20,481 nt of DNA, taken from contig WBUV01000009.1 in the NCBI GenBank assembly GCA_008933525.1, positions 1 through 20,481 of the forward strand. Reading direction: 5' to 3'. A program made the translations under genes and the position numbers. Source of the stretch: Bacteroidales bacterium (lineage in GTDB: Bacteria > Bacteroidota > Bacteroidia > Bacteroidales > Tenuifilaceae). Under the pieces are notes generated by a model. The model saw nothing but the letters and a program-made list of their open reading frames with translations, searched no databases and was not told where the DNA came from. This document shows positions 1 to 7,760 of this stretch, piece after piece (within the stretch, counting starts at the first letter, position 1; every line of letters starts with the position of its first letter).

Positions 1-293
1 CAGTAAACACATTTATTAATACTCCAAATGGCAACAATGGGAACCGCAGAGCTTTAGGTTTCGACAAACCTTCGCCCAAAGGTCAACCTTCGCCTGCAGG
101 CGAATTAGCTTCGCCACTTAGCTTCGGACATACAGGATTCACTGGCACTGTTGTTTGGGCCGACCCTGAAAATGGACTTATTTACGTTTTCCTCTCGAAC
201 CGTGTTTACCCCGATGCCAACAACACCAAGTTGGCCAATATGAACATTCGCACGCAAATTCACGATTTGTTCTATAGGGCAATTGGGAAATGA
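1..293 (+). CDS. Serine hydrolase / class C beta-lactamase-fold protein, C-terminal fragment
   Basis: The frame starting at base 3 is open from the window edge to a TGA at 291-293, giving about 96 C-terminal residues. They contain the block SFGHTGFTGT followed by a WADPENGLIYVFLSNR strand pair. This is the KTG-equivalent (H-T-G) motif and final beta strands of the serine beta-lactamase/penicillin-binding-protein-like hydrolases. In Bacteroidota, very similar C-termini occur on large envelope proteins that fuse a GH3 glycosidase to a beta-lactamase domain, and on stand-alone serine hydrolases. The N-terminal part, with the catalytic Ser-x-x-Lys, lies outside the window, so these two cannot be told apart. 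A 16-bp perfect palindrome sits inside the coding sequence at 89-104. The gene is followed by an inverted repeat and an intrinsic terminator, so it ends a transcription unit. Confidence 0.75.
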   Translation, partial: VNTFINTPNGNNGNRRALGFDKPSPKGQPSPAGELASPLSFGHTGFTGTVVWADPENGLIYVFLSNRVYPDANNTKLANMNIRTQIHDLFYRAIGK

Positions 294-317
294 TACAAAT
301 TGACAATTGGATGAATG

Positions 318-375
318 GAGTGTTGGAGTAATGGAGAGTTGATTATACCTCCAAATATCCATTACTCCATCACTC
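318..375. repeat. Long imperfect inverted repeat downstream of the serine hydrolase
   Basis: Arms at 318-335 and 358-375 are 18 nt each and pair with a single mismatch (T323/T370) around a 22-nt spacer. The arms are built from repeated TGGAG/AATGGA units. The right arm is followed by TAAGACTT, not a T-tract, so this is not a canonical intrinsic terminator. Similar TGGAGTAATGGA-type intergenic repeats are common in Bacteroidota genomes, from general knowledge rather than a search here. It could be a dispersed extragenic palindrome or an mRNA 3'-end stabilising hairpin. Confidence 0.7.
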
Positions 376-404
376 TAAGACTTCATAACACAAAGCATCT
401 CTTT

Positions 405-439
405 ACGGAAAGGTTTCATTGCACCTCTCCGTTTTTTTT
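405..439 (+). terminator. Intrinsic terminator after the serine hydrolase
   Basis: The arms at 405-413 and 424-432 form a 9-bp stem with one internal A-C mismatch and a 10-nt loop. An eight-base T run at 432-439 follows directly. It separates the first gene from the methylmalonyl-CoA operon. The remainder of the 306-bp gap (294-599) holds the inverted repeat at 318-375, this terminator and the promoter element at 558-565; nothing else was recognised there. Confidence 0.8.
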
Positions 440-557
440 ACTAATTTACGTTGAAACAATTTCGGTCTTTCCATTTACACCAAAACATGTTGTTTAGCAA
501 TGTTGAAGAACAACTAAATAGATGACTTTTTTTCTGGTTTAACTTATCATTTGAAAG

Positions 558-565
558 TAACTTTG
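558..565 (+). promoter_or_regulatory. Bacteroidota-type -7 element of the methylmalonyl-CoA operon
   Basis: TAACTTTG matches the Bacteroidota housekeeping sigma consensus TAnnTTTG exactly and lies 35 bp upstream of the epimerase ATG, downstream of the terminator at 405-439. A -33 TTTG/TTG at the expected 19-21 nt spacing is not obvious; the sequence there reads TCTGGT. The identical octamer precedes the nucleotidase gene at 5305-5312. Confidence 0.6.
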
Positions 566-599
566 CGGCACTTAATTACGAACTTAAACTATATTAATT

Positions 600-1010
600 A
601 TGAGCATCTCGCATATCGAACACATTGGCATTGCTGTTAAAAATCTACAGGATGCAATTCCATTCTACGAGAATATTCTAGGCTTAAAATGCTACAACAT
701 TGAGGAGGTTAAAGACCAAAAGGTAAAAACAGCATTCTTTATGGTTGGCCAAACCAAAATTGAACTTCTTGAGTCGACCGACCCCGAAGGTCCAATTGGA
801 AAATTCATCGAGAAAAAAGGTGAAGGAATTCACCATATTGCATTTGCCGTAAAAGGTATTGAGGAGCAACTTAAGAGTATAGAAGAAAAAGGTGTTACCC
901 TTATCGACAAAACTCCTAGAAAAGGTGCCGAAGGATTGGACATCGCATTCCTTCACCCAAAATCAACCATTGGAGTTTTAACTGAACTCTGCGAGGATAA
1001 AAACAAATAA
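600..1010 (+). CDS. mce: Methylmalonyl-CoA epimerase
   Basis: This 136-aa protein matches the normal epimerase length of about 130-150 aa and belongs to the vicinal-oxygen-chelate (glyoxalase-like) fold. It interconverts (R)- and (S)-methylmalonyl-CoA. Two betaalphabetabetabeta half-modules are visible. The probable metal ligands are His8 (EHIGIAV), Glu55 (IELLE), His79 (GIHHIAF) and Glu129 (LTEL). It opens the operon, 28 bp before the carboxyltransferase gene. That fits its job: methylmalonyl-CoA mutase produces the (R) form from succinyl-CoA, and the decarboxylase encoded next uses the (S) form. The ATG at 600 follows an AT-rich leader, usual for Bacteroidota. Methylmalonyl-CoA mutase genes are not in the window. 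Confidence 0.93.
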   Translation: MSISHIEHIGIAVKNLQDAIPFYENILGLKCYNIEEVKDQKVKTAFFMVGQTKIELLESTDPEGPIGKFIEKKGEGIHHIAFAVKGIEEQLKSIEEKGVTLIDKTPRKGAEGLDIAFLHPKSTIGVLTELCEDKNK

Positions 1011-1038
1011 TTTCCCATACCCAAACACATATATTAAT

Positions 1039-2601
1039 ATGAGCACTCAAGGACAAAAAATTAAAGAGTTAATCGAATTACGTGAAAGAGCCAAACTGGG
1101 AGGCGGCGAGAAACGCATCGAATCTCAGCACAAAAAAGGTAAATTCACTGCTCGCGAGCGTATCGAGATGCTTCTCGACGAAGGTAGTTTCGAGGAGTTC
1201 GATATGTTTGTATCGCACCGTTGTATCGACTTTGGATTGGACAAGGAAACATACCTATCCGATGGTGTTGTTACTGGTTACGGTACAATCGATGGTCGCT
1301 TAGTTTACATTTTCTCTCAGGATTTTACCGTTTTCGGTGGTTCATTATCCGAAATGTTTGCAGCAAAAATCTGCAAAGTTATGGATATGGCCATGAAAGT
1401 TGGTGCGCCTGTAATTGGTATCAACGATAGCGGTGGAGCACGTATTCAGGAAGGTGTTAAGAGTTTGGGTGGTTATGCCGAGATTTTCGAGCGTAACATT
1501 CTTGCATCAGGTGTAATTCCGCAGATTTCTGCAATTTTTGGTCCTTGCGCCGGTGGTGCAGTATACTCTCCTGCCCTAACTGACTTCATCATTATGTCGC
1601 GCAACACCAGCTACATGTTTGTAACTGGTCCTAAAGTTGTTAAAACTGTAACTGGTGAAACTGTAACCTACGAGGAACTTGGTGGTGCAAGCGTTCACTC
1701 TGCAAAATCGGGTGTTGCACACTTTGTTTCCGATACAGAGGAAGAAGGCATTATGCTTATCCGCAAGCTATTAAGCTACCTACCACAAAATAACCTTGAG
1801 GAAACACCAATTCAACCTACCAACGACCCAATCGACAGACTTGAGGATGCTCTTAACGAAATTATCCCCGATAGCGCAAACAAACCATATGATATTAAAG
1901 ATGTTATTGCTGCTATTGTCGATAATGGCGAATACCTAGAAATTCAACGCGATTTTGCTGCAAACATTGTAACCTGCTTTGCCCGTTTCAACGGACAATC
2001 TGTAGGTATTGTGGCAAACCAACCAAAATATTTAGCGGGCGTACTCGACATTAACGCTTCGCGTAAGGCTGCTCGTTTTGTTCGTTTCTGCGATGCTTTC
2101 AATATTCCAATTGTAACCTTGGTTGACGTTCCTGGTTTCTTACCCGGTACAGGTCAGGAGTACAACGGTATCATTATTCACGGTGCAAAACTTCTATTCG
2201 CTTACGGCGAAGCAACCGTGCCAAAGGTAACCATTGTGCTACGCAAAGCATACGGTGGTGCTTACGATGTGATGAGTTCTAAACATCTACGTGGCGATAT
2301 CAACTACGCTTGGCCAAGTGCTGAAATTGCAGTTATGGGACCAAAAGGTGCCATTGAAGTTCTTTTGAGTCGTGAATTAGATAGCATTGAGGACGAAAAA
2401 GCAAAAGTAGAATTCTTACTTCGCAAAGAACAAGAGTATAAGGAGAAATTTGCTAATCCTTACGTAGCGGCTAAATTCGGTTATATCGACGATGTTATTG
2501 AACCTCGCAATACACGTTTCCGTGTAATCAGAGCACTTCAATCGTTAGCTACTAAAAAGGATACCAATCCTGCAAAAAAACACTCCAACTTACCATTATA
2601 A
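1039..2601 (+). CDS. mmdA: Methylmalonyl-CoA decarboxylase alpha subunit (acyl-CoA carboxyltransferase; propionyl-CoA carboxylase beta-like)
   Basis: The protein is 520 aa, typical of the family, and has two crotonase-fold halves. The N-terminal half carries GGARIQEG (132-139) and the oxyanion-hole block AGGAVY (171-176). The C-terminal half carries [13 protein letters not shown] (362-374) and AYGGAYDVM (404-412). The Asp in the last motif (Asp410) is at the position linked to propionyl-/methylmalonyl-CoA rather than acetyl-CoA specificity in actinobacterial homologues. It transfers the carboxyl group of (S)-methylmalonyl-CoA to biotin on the carrier protein, releasing propionyl-CoA. Sequence alone does not separate it from a propionyl-CoA carboxylase beta chain. 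The adjacent membrane beta and OadG-type subunits, and the absence of a biotin carboxylase gene, favour the Na+-pumping decarboxylase. Confidence 0.92.
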   Translation: MSTQGQKIKELIELRERAKLGGGEKRIESQHKKGKFTARERIEMLLDEGSFEEFDMFVSHRCIDFGLDKETYLSDGVVTGYGTIDGRLVYIFSQDFTVFGGSLSEMFAAKICKVMDMAMKVGAPVIGINDSGGARIQEGVKSLGGYAEIFERNILASGVIPQISAIFGPCAGGAVYSPALTDFIIMSRNTSYMFVTGPKVVKTVTGETVTYEELGGASVHSAKSGVAHFVSDTEEEGIMLIRKLLSYLPQNNLEETPIQPTNDPIDRLEDALNEIIPDSANKPYDIKDVIAAIVDNGEYLEIQRDFAANIVTCFARFNGQSVGIVANQPKYLAGVLDINASRKAARFVRFCDAFNIPIVTLVDVPGFLPGTGQEYNGIIIHGAKLLFAYGEATVPKVTIVLRKAYGGAYDVMSSKHLRGDINYAWPSAEIAVMGPKGAIEVLLSRELDSIEDEKAKVEFLLRKEQEYKEKFANPYVAAKFGYIDDVIEPRNTRFRVIRALQSLATKKDTNPAKKHSNLPL

Positions 2602-2613
2602 TCCTTTAAATTT

Positions 2614-3528
2614 ATGATGAGAAAGCTAAAATATTATGTTGTTCTCGCGGTTGGGGTATTCATCTCTGTAAATAGTTTAAATGCCCAAAGTATTAATGAT
2701 TTACGCATTAACGAGGTGATGCTTTTCAATACCAACAACTACACCGACAATTTCGGACAGCGTGGCGCTTGGATTGAGATAATGAATATGGGATATAATT
2801 CGGTTAACCTAGCGAATTGTTATTTAACAAATGATTTGAACGAACCAAAAAAGTACAAAATCCCTTCGGGCGACCCAATTTCAATAATTCCATTGCGCCA
2901 GTTTATTGTTTTTTTCGCTGATAACAAAACAGAACATGGAACACTGCATTTGAACTTTACATTAGATAGCACACATCGATTTATAGCATTAGTGAGCTCT
3001 AACGGTAGTACAATTATCGATAGTGTAACTGTTCCTGTTTTAGCAGCCAATCAGGTCTATAACAGAATGCCCGATGGAAGTTCGAACTGGGAAGTTAGCA
3101 GTTTTACAACTCCAAAAGCAACCAACGAAGGAAGAGTTGAAAAAACTTCTGCCGGTGAAAAATTCTTAAAGTACGATCCGATTGGTGCAGTTATGGCAAT
3201 TATTGCAATGATGGTTGTGTTTACTGCCTTAATAGTTCTTTATAGAATTTTCAGAACTATTGGTAAAGCCAATCAAAAAGCAGTTCAACGCAAAACAGCA
3301 AAATCCAACGAAGGTAAAATTGAGCCTCAAGTCGAGGAAGAAGTGGCCGGTGAGGTTTTTGCAGCAATATCGGCTGCCCTTTATATGTACGAAACCGAAA
3401 AACACGATCAAGAATCGGCAATTATTACAATTCAAAGGGTTTCAAAGATTTACTCTCCTTGGAGTTCAAAAATCTATGGATTACGTCAATTGCCTAACCG
3501 GTCAATTGTACATCAGCCTAAAAAGTAA
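2614..3528 (+). CDS. Lamin-tail-domain/OadG fusion: gamma-type subunit of the Na+-pumping decarboxylase
   Basis: The protein is 304 aa, far longer than the usual OadG/MmdD of about 80-130 aa. A signal peptide is visible at 1-24 (hydrophobic core, NAQ cleavage). Residues 26-140 look like a lamin tail domain: LRINEVM, then GAWIEIMN and a VNLANCYLTND strand. A single membrane helix spans about 187-214 (DPIGAVMAIIAMMVVFTALIV), followed by a basic, then acidic, charged linker. A conserved-looking tail contains EVFAAISAALYMYE and SPWSSKIYGLRQLPNR (residues 281-296), as in OadG proteins. The predicted topology puts the lamin-tail domain in the periplasm and the tail in the cytoplasm near the carboxyltransferase. 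By analogy with OadG/MmdD it should help assemble the carboxyltransferase on the membrane beta subunit. Start could be Met1 or Met2. The gene lies 12 bp after mmdA. Confidence 0.82.
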   Translation: MMRKLKYYVVLAVGVFISVNSLNAQSINDLRINEVMLFNTNNYTDNFGQRGAWIEIMNMGYNSVNLANCYLTNDLNEPKKYKIPSGDPISIIPLRQFIVFFADNKTEHGTLHLNFTLDSTHRFIALVSSNGSTIIDSVTVPVLAANQVYNRMPDGSSNWEVSSFTTPKATNEGRVEKTSAGEKFLKYDPIGAVMAIIAMMVVFTALIVLYRIFRTIGKANQKAVQRKTAKSNEGKIEPQVEEEVAGEVFAAISAALYMYETEKHDQESAIITIQRVSKIYSPWSSKIYGLRQLPNRSIVHQPKK

Positions 3529-3570
3529 TAGTGCTATAATTTAATGTTGAAGGAATAAAATAATACTAGA

Positions 3571-4008
3571 ATGAAAGATTTTAAGTTCAAAATAAATGGC
3601 AATGAGTACACCGTTCATGTAGCTAATGTGGAAGGTAATGTTGCCGAAGTAGAAGTTAACGGAACTCCTTACAAAGTTGAATTGGATAAGGAACTTAAAC
3701 AGACAAAAACACCAAGGCTGGTTCGTCCAGAGGCTATTCCTGCTACAGATTCACATCCTTCTGTGGCCAAAACAGCTAGCCCCGGTAGCGCTACATCAGG
3801 CTCAATCAAATCGCCACTTCCAGGAGTAATCCTCGATGTTCATGTTAAACCCGGAGATTTTGTTAAAGTTGGACAACGTTTGATTGTTTTAGAAGCAATG
3901 AAAATGGAGAACAACATCGATTCAGATAAAGAAGGCAAGGTGATAGATGTGAAGGTTCACAGAGGCGACTCTGTTCTTGAAGGTGACGTACTAATAATTG
4001 TTGGATAG
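3571..4008 (+). CDS. Biotin carboxyl carrier protein of methylmalonyl-CoA decarboxylase
   Basis: This 145-aa protein has the three-part layout of decarboxylase gamma/MmdC carriers. It begins with a small beta-rich N-terminal region (1-40), continues with a Pro/Ala/Ser/Thr-rich flexible linker (about 46-80), and ends with a biotinyl domain (about 79-145). The biotin attachment motif EAMKME is at 108-113, with Lys111 as the biotinylated residue, preceded by the SPLPGVI hinge. It shuttles the carboxyl group from the carboxyltransferase to the membrane beta subunit, where decarboxylation occurs. It lies 42 bp after the lamin-tail/OadG gene and 2 bp before the beta subunit gene, so it is clearly in the same operon. 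A biotin-protein ligase would have to come from elsewhere in the genome. Confidence 0.9.
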   Translation: MKDFKFKINGNEYTVHVANVEGNVAEVEVNGTPYKVELDKELKQTKTPRLVRPEAIPATDSHPSVAKTASPGSATSGSIKSPLPGVILDVHVKPGDFVKVGQRLIVLEAMKMENNIDSDKEGKVIDVKVHRGDSVLEGDVLIIVG

Positions 4009-4010
4009 TT

Positions 4011-5174
4011 ATGGAACAATCAGGCGGATTTTTTTCGTTCCTAATTGAGAATCTTACTCAATTCCTCTCCTACACTGGATTTGCGAATATGACATGGGGA
4101 CACGGAATAATGATTCTCATTGGCTTGGTATTTATATACCTAGCTATCAAGAAGGAATATGAACCACTACTACTCGTTCCAATTGGTTTTGGAATAATTG
4201 TCGGGAATATTCCCTTCACACCAGGATTTCAAACTGGAATTTATGAAAGCGGAAGTGTCCTCAACTACCTTTATTTCGGTGTAATACAGGGTGTTTATCC
4301 TCCTCTCATCTTTTTGGGAATTGGTGCTATGACCGACTTTAGCGCCTTAATATCTAACCCAAAATTACTTCTCATTGGTGCTGCTGCTCAACTAGGTATT
4401 TTTGGCGCCTATATTGCTGCTTTGTTCTTTGGTTTTACGCCTGAAGAAGCTGGCGCCATTGGTATTATTGGTGGTGCCGACGGCCCTACTGCCATTTTCC
4501 TATCCTCGCGTTTGGCTCCTGAATTAATGGGTGCAATTGCTATTTCGGCCTATTCTTACATGGCACTGGTTCCTGTAATTCAGCCTCCAGTTATGAGACT
4601 CTTAACTACTAAGAAGGAAAGAGTTATTCGTATGAAACCTCCACGTCAGGTAACAAAATTGGAGAAGATACTTTTCCCAATTGTTGGTATGCTTCTAACA
4701 ACATTTATTGTTCCATCGGGTTTACCATTGCTTGGTATGCTTTTCTTTGGAAACTTGTTAAAGGAAAGTACTGTTACCAAACGTTTGGCCGATACTGCTA
4801 AAGGTCCACTTATTGATATTGTAACTATACTTATTGGTTTAACAGTGGGTGCATCAACTCAAGCAACAACTTTCCTTACCCCAAAATCAATATTCATCTT
4901 CATTCTTGGTGCAATTTCATTTGTTATTGCAACATTCGGTGGTGTTATGTTTGTTAAATTCCTAAATTTGTTCTTAAAAGAAGGAAACAAATTAAACCCT
5001 CTTATCGGAAATGCAGGGGTATCGGCAGTTCCCGATAGCGCCCGTGTATCGCAAGTTGTAGGATTGGAATATGATAAAACTAACCATCTACTTATGCATG
5101 CTATGGGACCAAACGTAGCTGGTGTTATTGGTAGCGCGGTTGCTGCGGGTATTCTGCTCAGCTTCCTATCATAG
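4011..5174 (+). CDS. mmdB: Na+-translocating decarboxylase beta subunit (OadB/MmdB family)
   Basis: This 387-aa polytopic membrane protein catalyses decarboxylation of carboxybiotin coupled to Na+ export. The family signature GGADGPTAIF (154-163) includes Asp157, equivalent to the essential Asp203 of the Klebsiella OadB. The helix carrying YSYMALVPVIQPP (181-193) and the late NAGVSAVPDSARVSQ block (334-348) hold the residues implicated in Na+/proton binding (Tyr, Asn, Ser). Length is within the usual range for MmdB/GcdB-type subunits, which are shorter than some OadB proteins. ATG follows the carrier gene stop by 2 bp, suggesting translational coupling. A strong terminator begins 22 bp after the stop and closes the operon. 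Which of methylmalonyl-CoA, glutaconyl-CoA or oxaloacetate is used is inferred from the mce and mmdA neighbours. Confidence 0.94.
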   Translation: MEQSGGFFSFLIENLTQFLSYTGFANMTWGHGIMILIGLVFIYLAIKKEYEPLLLVPIGFGIIVGNIPFTPGFQTGIYESGSVLNYLYFGVIQGVYPPLIFLGIGAMTDFSALISNPKLLLIGAAAQLGIFGAYIAALFFGFTPEEAGAIGIIGGADGPTAIFLSSRLAPELMGAIAISAYSYMALVPVIQPPVMRLLTTKKERVIRMKPPRQVTKLEKILFPIVGMLLTTFIVPSGLPLLGMLFFGNLLKESTVTKRLADTAKGPLIDIVTILIGLTVGASTQATTFLTPKSIFIFILGAISFVIATFGGVMFVKFLNLFLKEGNKLNPLIGNAGVSAVPDSARVSQVVGLEYDKTNHLLMHAMGPNVAGVIGSAVAAGILLSFLS

Positions 5175-5196
5175 AAAATAGATATTATCTACATTT

Positions 5197-5231
5197 AAAG
5201 GGTGTCTCAATTACAGAGACACCCTTTTTTT
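5197..5231 (+). terminator. Strong intrinsic terminator of the methylmalonyl-CoA decarboxylase operon
   Basis: Perfect 12-bp stem (5197-5208 with 5216-5227) around a 7-nt loop, running into a T tract at 5225-5231. Confidence 0.93.
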
Positions 5232-5304
5232 GCCAATATTTAAAACATTTTCAGGAACTTTATTCCAAACAATTTGTTGGTTTTAGATATCTATAATTTA
5301 AACC

Positions 5305-5312
5305 TAACTTTG
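5305..5312 (+). promoter_or_regulatory. -7 element for the nucleotidase-queE-ompA operon
   Basis: TAACTTTG matches TAnnTTTG and sits 30 bp before the ATG at 5343. A TTG at 5277-5279 lies 25 nt upstream, farther than the usual 19-21 nt, so the -33 element is uncertain. Its position supports starting translation at 5343, because an upstream in-frame TTG at 5274 would begin before the promoter. Confidence 0.55.
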
Positions 5313-5342
5313 TCGTTCATTTTAATATTATGCCGATTTACC

Positions 5343-7118
5343 ATGAGGTCAATTAAACTATCAATCCTGTTAACAATTTTATTACTGTTAGCGTTATCTG
5401 CATTCGCACAAAAGAATGTAATCATAAAAGTTTTGCAAACTAGCGACGTTCATGGCGCCGTTTTTCCATACGATTTTATCAGAAATCAGCCTATAGACGC
5501 CAGCCTGGCCAACGTTTACACCTATGTTAAGCAGGAACGTGCCAATCTTAATCAACAATTAATACTACTTGACAATGGAGATATTCTGCAAGGTCAACCA
5601 CCCGTTTACTTCTCAAATTTTATTGATGACACAAAGCAGAATCTTATAACTCGTGTATTCAACTTTATGAAATACGATGCCACCACAATTGGCAACCACG
5701 ATATTGAAACAGGCCCAAAAGTTTACCGCTCAATCGAAAAACAACTTAAAATGCCCTTAATGGCTGCAAATGCTATTAACTCAAAAACTGGAAAGCCTGC
5801 CTTTAAGCCTTACACAATTATCAAAAAGAATGGTGTAACTATTGCTGTTTTAGGATTAACGACTCCAGGGATTCCCCACTGGTTACCAAAAATTCTTTGG
5901 CCCGATATGCACTTCGAGGATATGATTCTAACGGCAAACTACTGGGTTAAACATATTCAGAAGAAGGAAAAACCACATATCATTATTGGATTATTCCACT
6001 CCGGCCACGATGCAACTTATGGAGGCGGCTCTGCCACTGAATCTAAAAATGAAAACGCTTCACTACTTGTTGCGCAACAAGTTCCAGGATTCGATGTAAT
6101 CCTAATTGGACACGACCACGATAAGCTATGCAAAAAGTTTGCAAACATAAATGGCGACTCAGTGCTTGTTATGGACCCAACCTCAGGTGCAAGGTTAATA
6201 TCTGAGGCTACAATAGTGGTAAACCTCGATAAGAAAGGAAAACTTCAAAGCAAATCTATTAAAGGCGAATTAATCGATACAAAGAAATTCAAAGCCGATG
6301 CTGATTTTATGACAACTTTTGCCTATGACTACAAGAAAGTTGAGGATTTTGTTAAGCGCCCAATTGGTGAGTTTACCCAAACAATGACCAGCGCCAACGC
6401 CTACTTTGGCCCAACAGAGTTCATAGATTTTATTCACTCTGCTCAATTGAACTTAACAAAGGCCGAAGTTTCTTTTGTTGCCCCACTTTCGTTTGTATCG
6501 ACAATAAAAAAAGGTCAAGTGACCGTTAGCGATATGTTTAAACTATACCGATTCGAGAACTTTCTTTACACCATGTCGTTAAAAGGAAAAGAAATTGATG
6601 GTTTCCTTGAACATTCGGCCTCGTTATGGTTCAATACTATGAAAAGTGCCGACGACAATTTGATTAAATTCAAAACCAATGCCGATGGCAGTATTCAAAA
6701 AAATCAACAAGGCAGAGTTCAACTATTCGCTAACTTCTACAACTTCGACTCCGCAGCAGGAATTATCTACACTGTAGATGTTTCAAAACCCGATGGAGAT
6801 AAAGTGACTATTCACTCAATGGCAAATGGAACACCTTTTGACGAAAACAAAACATACTCCGTTGCAATTAACTCCTACCGTGGAAATGGCGGTGGTGGAC
6901 ATCTCACAAAAGGTAGTGGTATTACTCCTGAGGAATTGGTAAACCGAGTAAAAACATCAACTGAAAAGGATTTAAGATACTATATAATGAAGTATATTGA
7001 AGAGAAAAAAGTTATTACCCCTACCAGCTTCAACACCTGGAAAATTGTTCCAGAGGAATGGGTAAACCAAGCAATTGAACGCGATAAAAAATTGCTTTTC
7101 TCATCAAACAACGAATAA
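5343..7118 (+). CDS. Periplasmic bifunctional metallophosphatase: 5'-nucleotidase / 2',3'-cyclic-nucleotide phosphodiesterase family
   Basis: From the ATG at 5343 the protein is 591 aa with a clear signal peptide (about 1-22, ending AFA-Q), which is why this start is preferred over the in-frame TTG 23 codons upstream. The N-terminal calcineurin-like domain shows the dimetal motifs in order: Asp35/His37 (SDVHG), GD at 79-80 in DNGDILQG, GNHD (117-120), H219-x-x-H222 and GHDH (256-259). The C-terminal nucleotide-binding domain (about 355-545) has YNFDSAAGIIYTVD (466-479) and SYRGNGGGGH (511-520), which resemble CpdB-type more than UshA-type sequences. It should strip phosphate from nucleotides in the periplasm so that the nucleosides can be taken up. 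Its stop codon overlaps the start of queE by one base. Confidence 0.9.
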   Translation: MRSIKLSILLTILLLLALSAFAQKNVIIKVLQTSDVHGAVFPYDFIRNQPIDASLANVYTYVKQERANLNQQLILLDNGDILQGQPPVYFSNFIDDTKQNLITRVFNFMKYDATTIGNHDIETGPKVYRSIEKQLKMPLMAANAINSKTGKPAFKPYTIIKKNGVTIAVLGLTTPGIPHWLPKILWPDMHFEDMILTANYWVKHIQKKEKPHIIIGLFHSGHDATYGGGSATESKNENASLLVAQQVPGFDVILIGHDHDKLCKKFANINGDSVLVMDPTSGARLISEATIVVNLDKKGKLQSKSIKGELIDTKKFKADADFMTTFAYDYKKVEDFVKRPIGEFTQTMTSANAYFGPTEFIDFIHSAQLNLTKAEVSFVAPLSFVSTIKKGQVTVSDMFKLYRFENFLYTMSLKGKEIDGFLEHSASLWFNTMKSADDNLIKFKTNADGSIQKNQQGRVQLFANFYNFDSAAGIIYTVDVSKPDGDKVTIHSMANGTPFDENKTYSVAINSYRGNGGGGHLTKGSGITPEELVNRVKTSTEKDLRYYIMKYIEEKKVITPTSFNTWKIVPEEWVNQAIERDKKLLFSSNNE

Positions 7119-7759
7119 TGGCAATGAACTTTAACGATTCAGTAAAACAATTCGATTCAGGTAAAATTCTTCCCTTAGTGGAAGAATTTTACACTTTACA
7201 GGGCGAAGGATTCCAAACAGGACGTGCCGCATACTTTATCCGCATTGGAGGATGTGATGTGGGCTGCTCCTGGTGCGACTCACGCCTATCGTGGAATCCA
7301 GATGTATTTCCACCCGTAAATGTTGATGAGATTGTTGAACGAGCAGCGTCGTTCCCTGCTAAGGCAGTAGTGGTAACTGGCGGAGAGCCTAGCCTCTACC
7401 CTCTCGATTATTTATGCTCTAAATTAAAAGCTAAAGGAATACAAACATTCATCGAAACATCGGGTGCTTACCCTTTATCGGGTCAATGGGATTGGATTTG
7501 CCTATCGCCAAAACGCCAGCAACCACCTGTGGACTCAATACACATGAAGGCCGATGAACTGAAAGTAATAATCACAAGTCCTGAGGATTTGGTTTGGGCT
7601 GAGGAAAATGCTAAATTGGTGAAATCGAGCTGTATGTTATTCCTGCAACCCGAATGGAGCGTTTACGAGAAAATTGTTCCTATCATTGTTGATTACATTA
7701 TGCAAAACCCAAAGTGGAGGATATCGTTGCAAGCTCATAAATTTATGCATATACCATAA
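7118..7759 (+). CDS. queE: 7-carboxy-7-deazaguanine synthase
   Basis: This 213-aa radical-SAM enzyme converts 6-carboxytetrahydropterin to 7-carboxy-7-deazaguanine, the step before preQ0 in queuosine synthesis. The cluster motif is CDVGCSWC, with Cys46, Cys50 and Cys53 (C-x3-C-x2-C) coordinating the [4Fe-4S] cluster. EFYTLQGEG (23-31) and TGGEP (87-91) are the family's substrate and SAM-binding blocks, and the C-terminus RISLQAHKFMHIP is the characteristic end. Length is normal for the compact QueE group. The ATG overlaps the nucleotidase stop (TAATG), so translation is probably coupled; Met3 is a weaker alternative. queC, queD and queF are not in the window. Confidence 0.92.
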   Translation: MAMNFNDSVKQFDSGKILPLVEEFYTLQGEGFQTGRAAYFIRIGGCDVGCSWCDSRLSWNPDVFPPVNVDEIVERAASFPAKAVVVTGGEPSLYPLDYLCSKLKAKGIQTFIETSGAYPLSGQWDWICLSPKRQQPPVDSIHMKADELKVIITSPEDLVWAEENAKLVKSSCMLFLQPEWSVYEKIVPIIVDYIMQNPKWRISLQAHKFMHIP

Positions 7760-7760
7760 A

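Noticed and set aside
315..497. Small plus-strand open frame across the 294-599 gap
   Set aside because: It overlaps the inverted repeat and the intrinsic terminator and has no protein-like features.
5274..5342. Upstream N-terminal extension of the nucleotidase starting at a TTG
   Set aside because: It begins ahead of the -7 element and adds residues before a clear signal peptide, so the ATG at 5343 is preferred.
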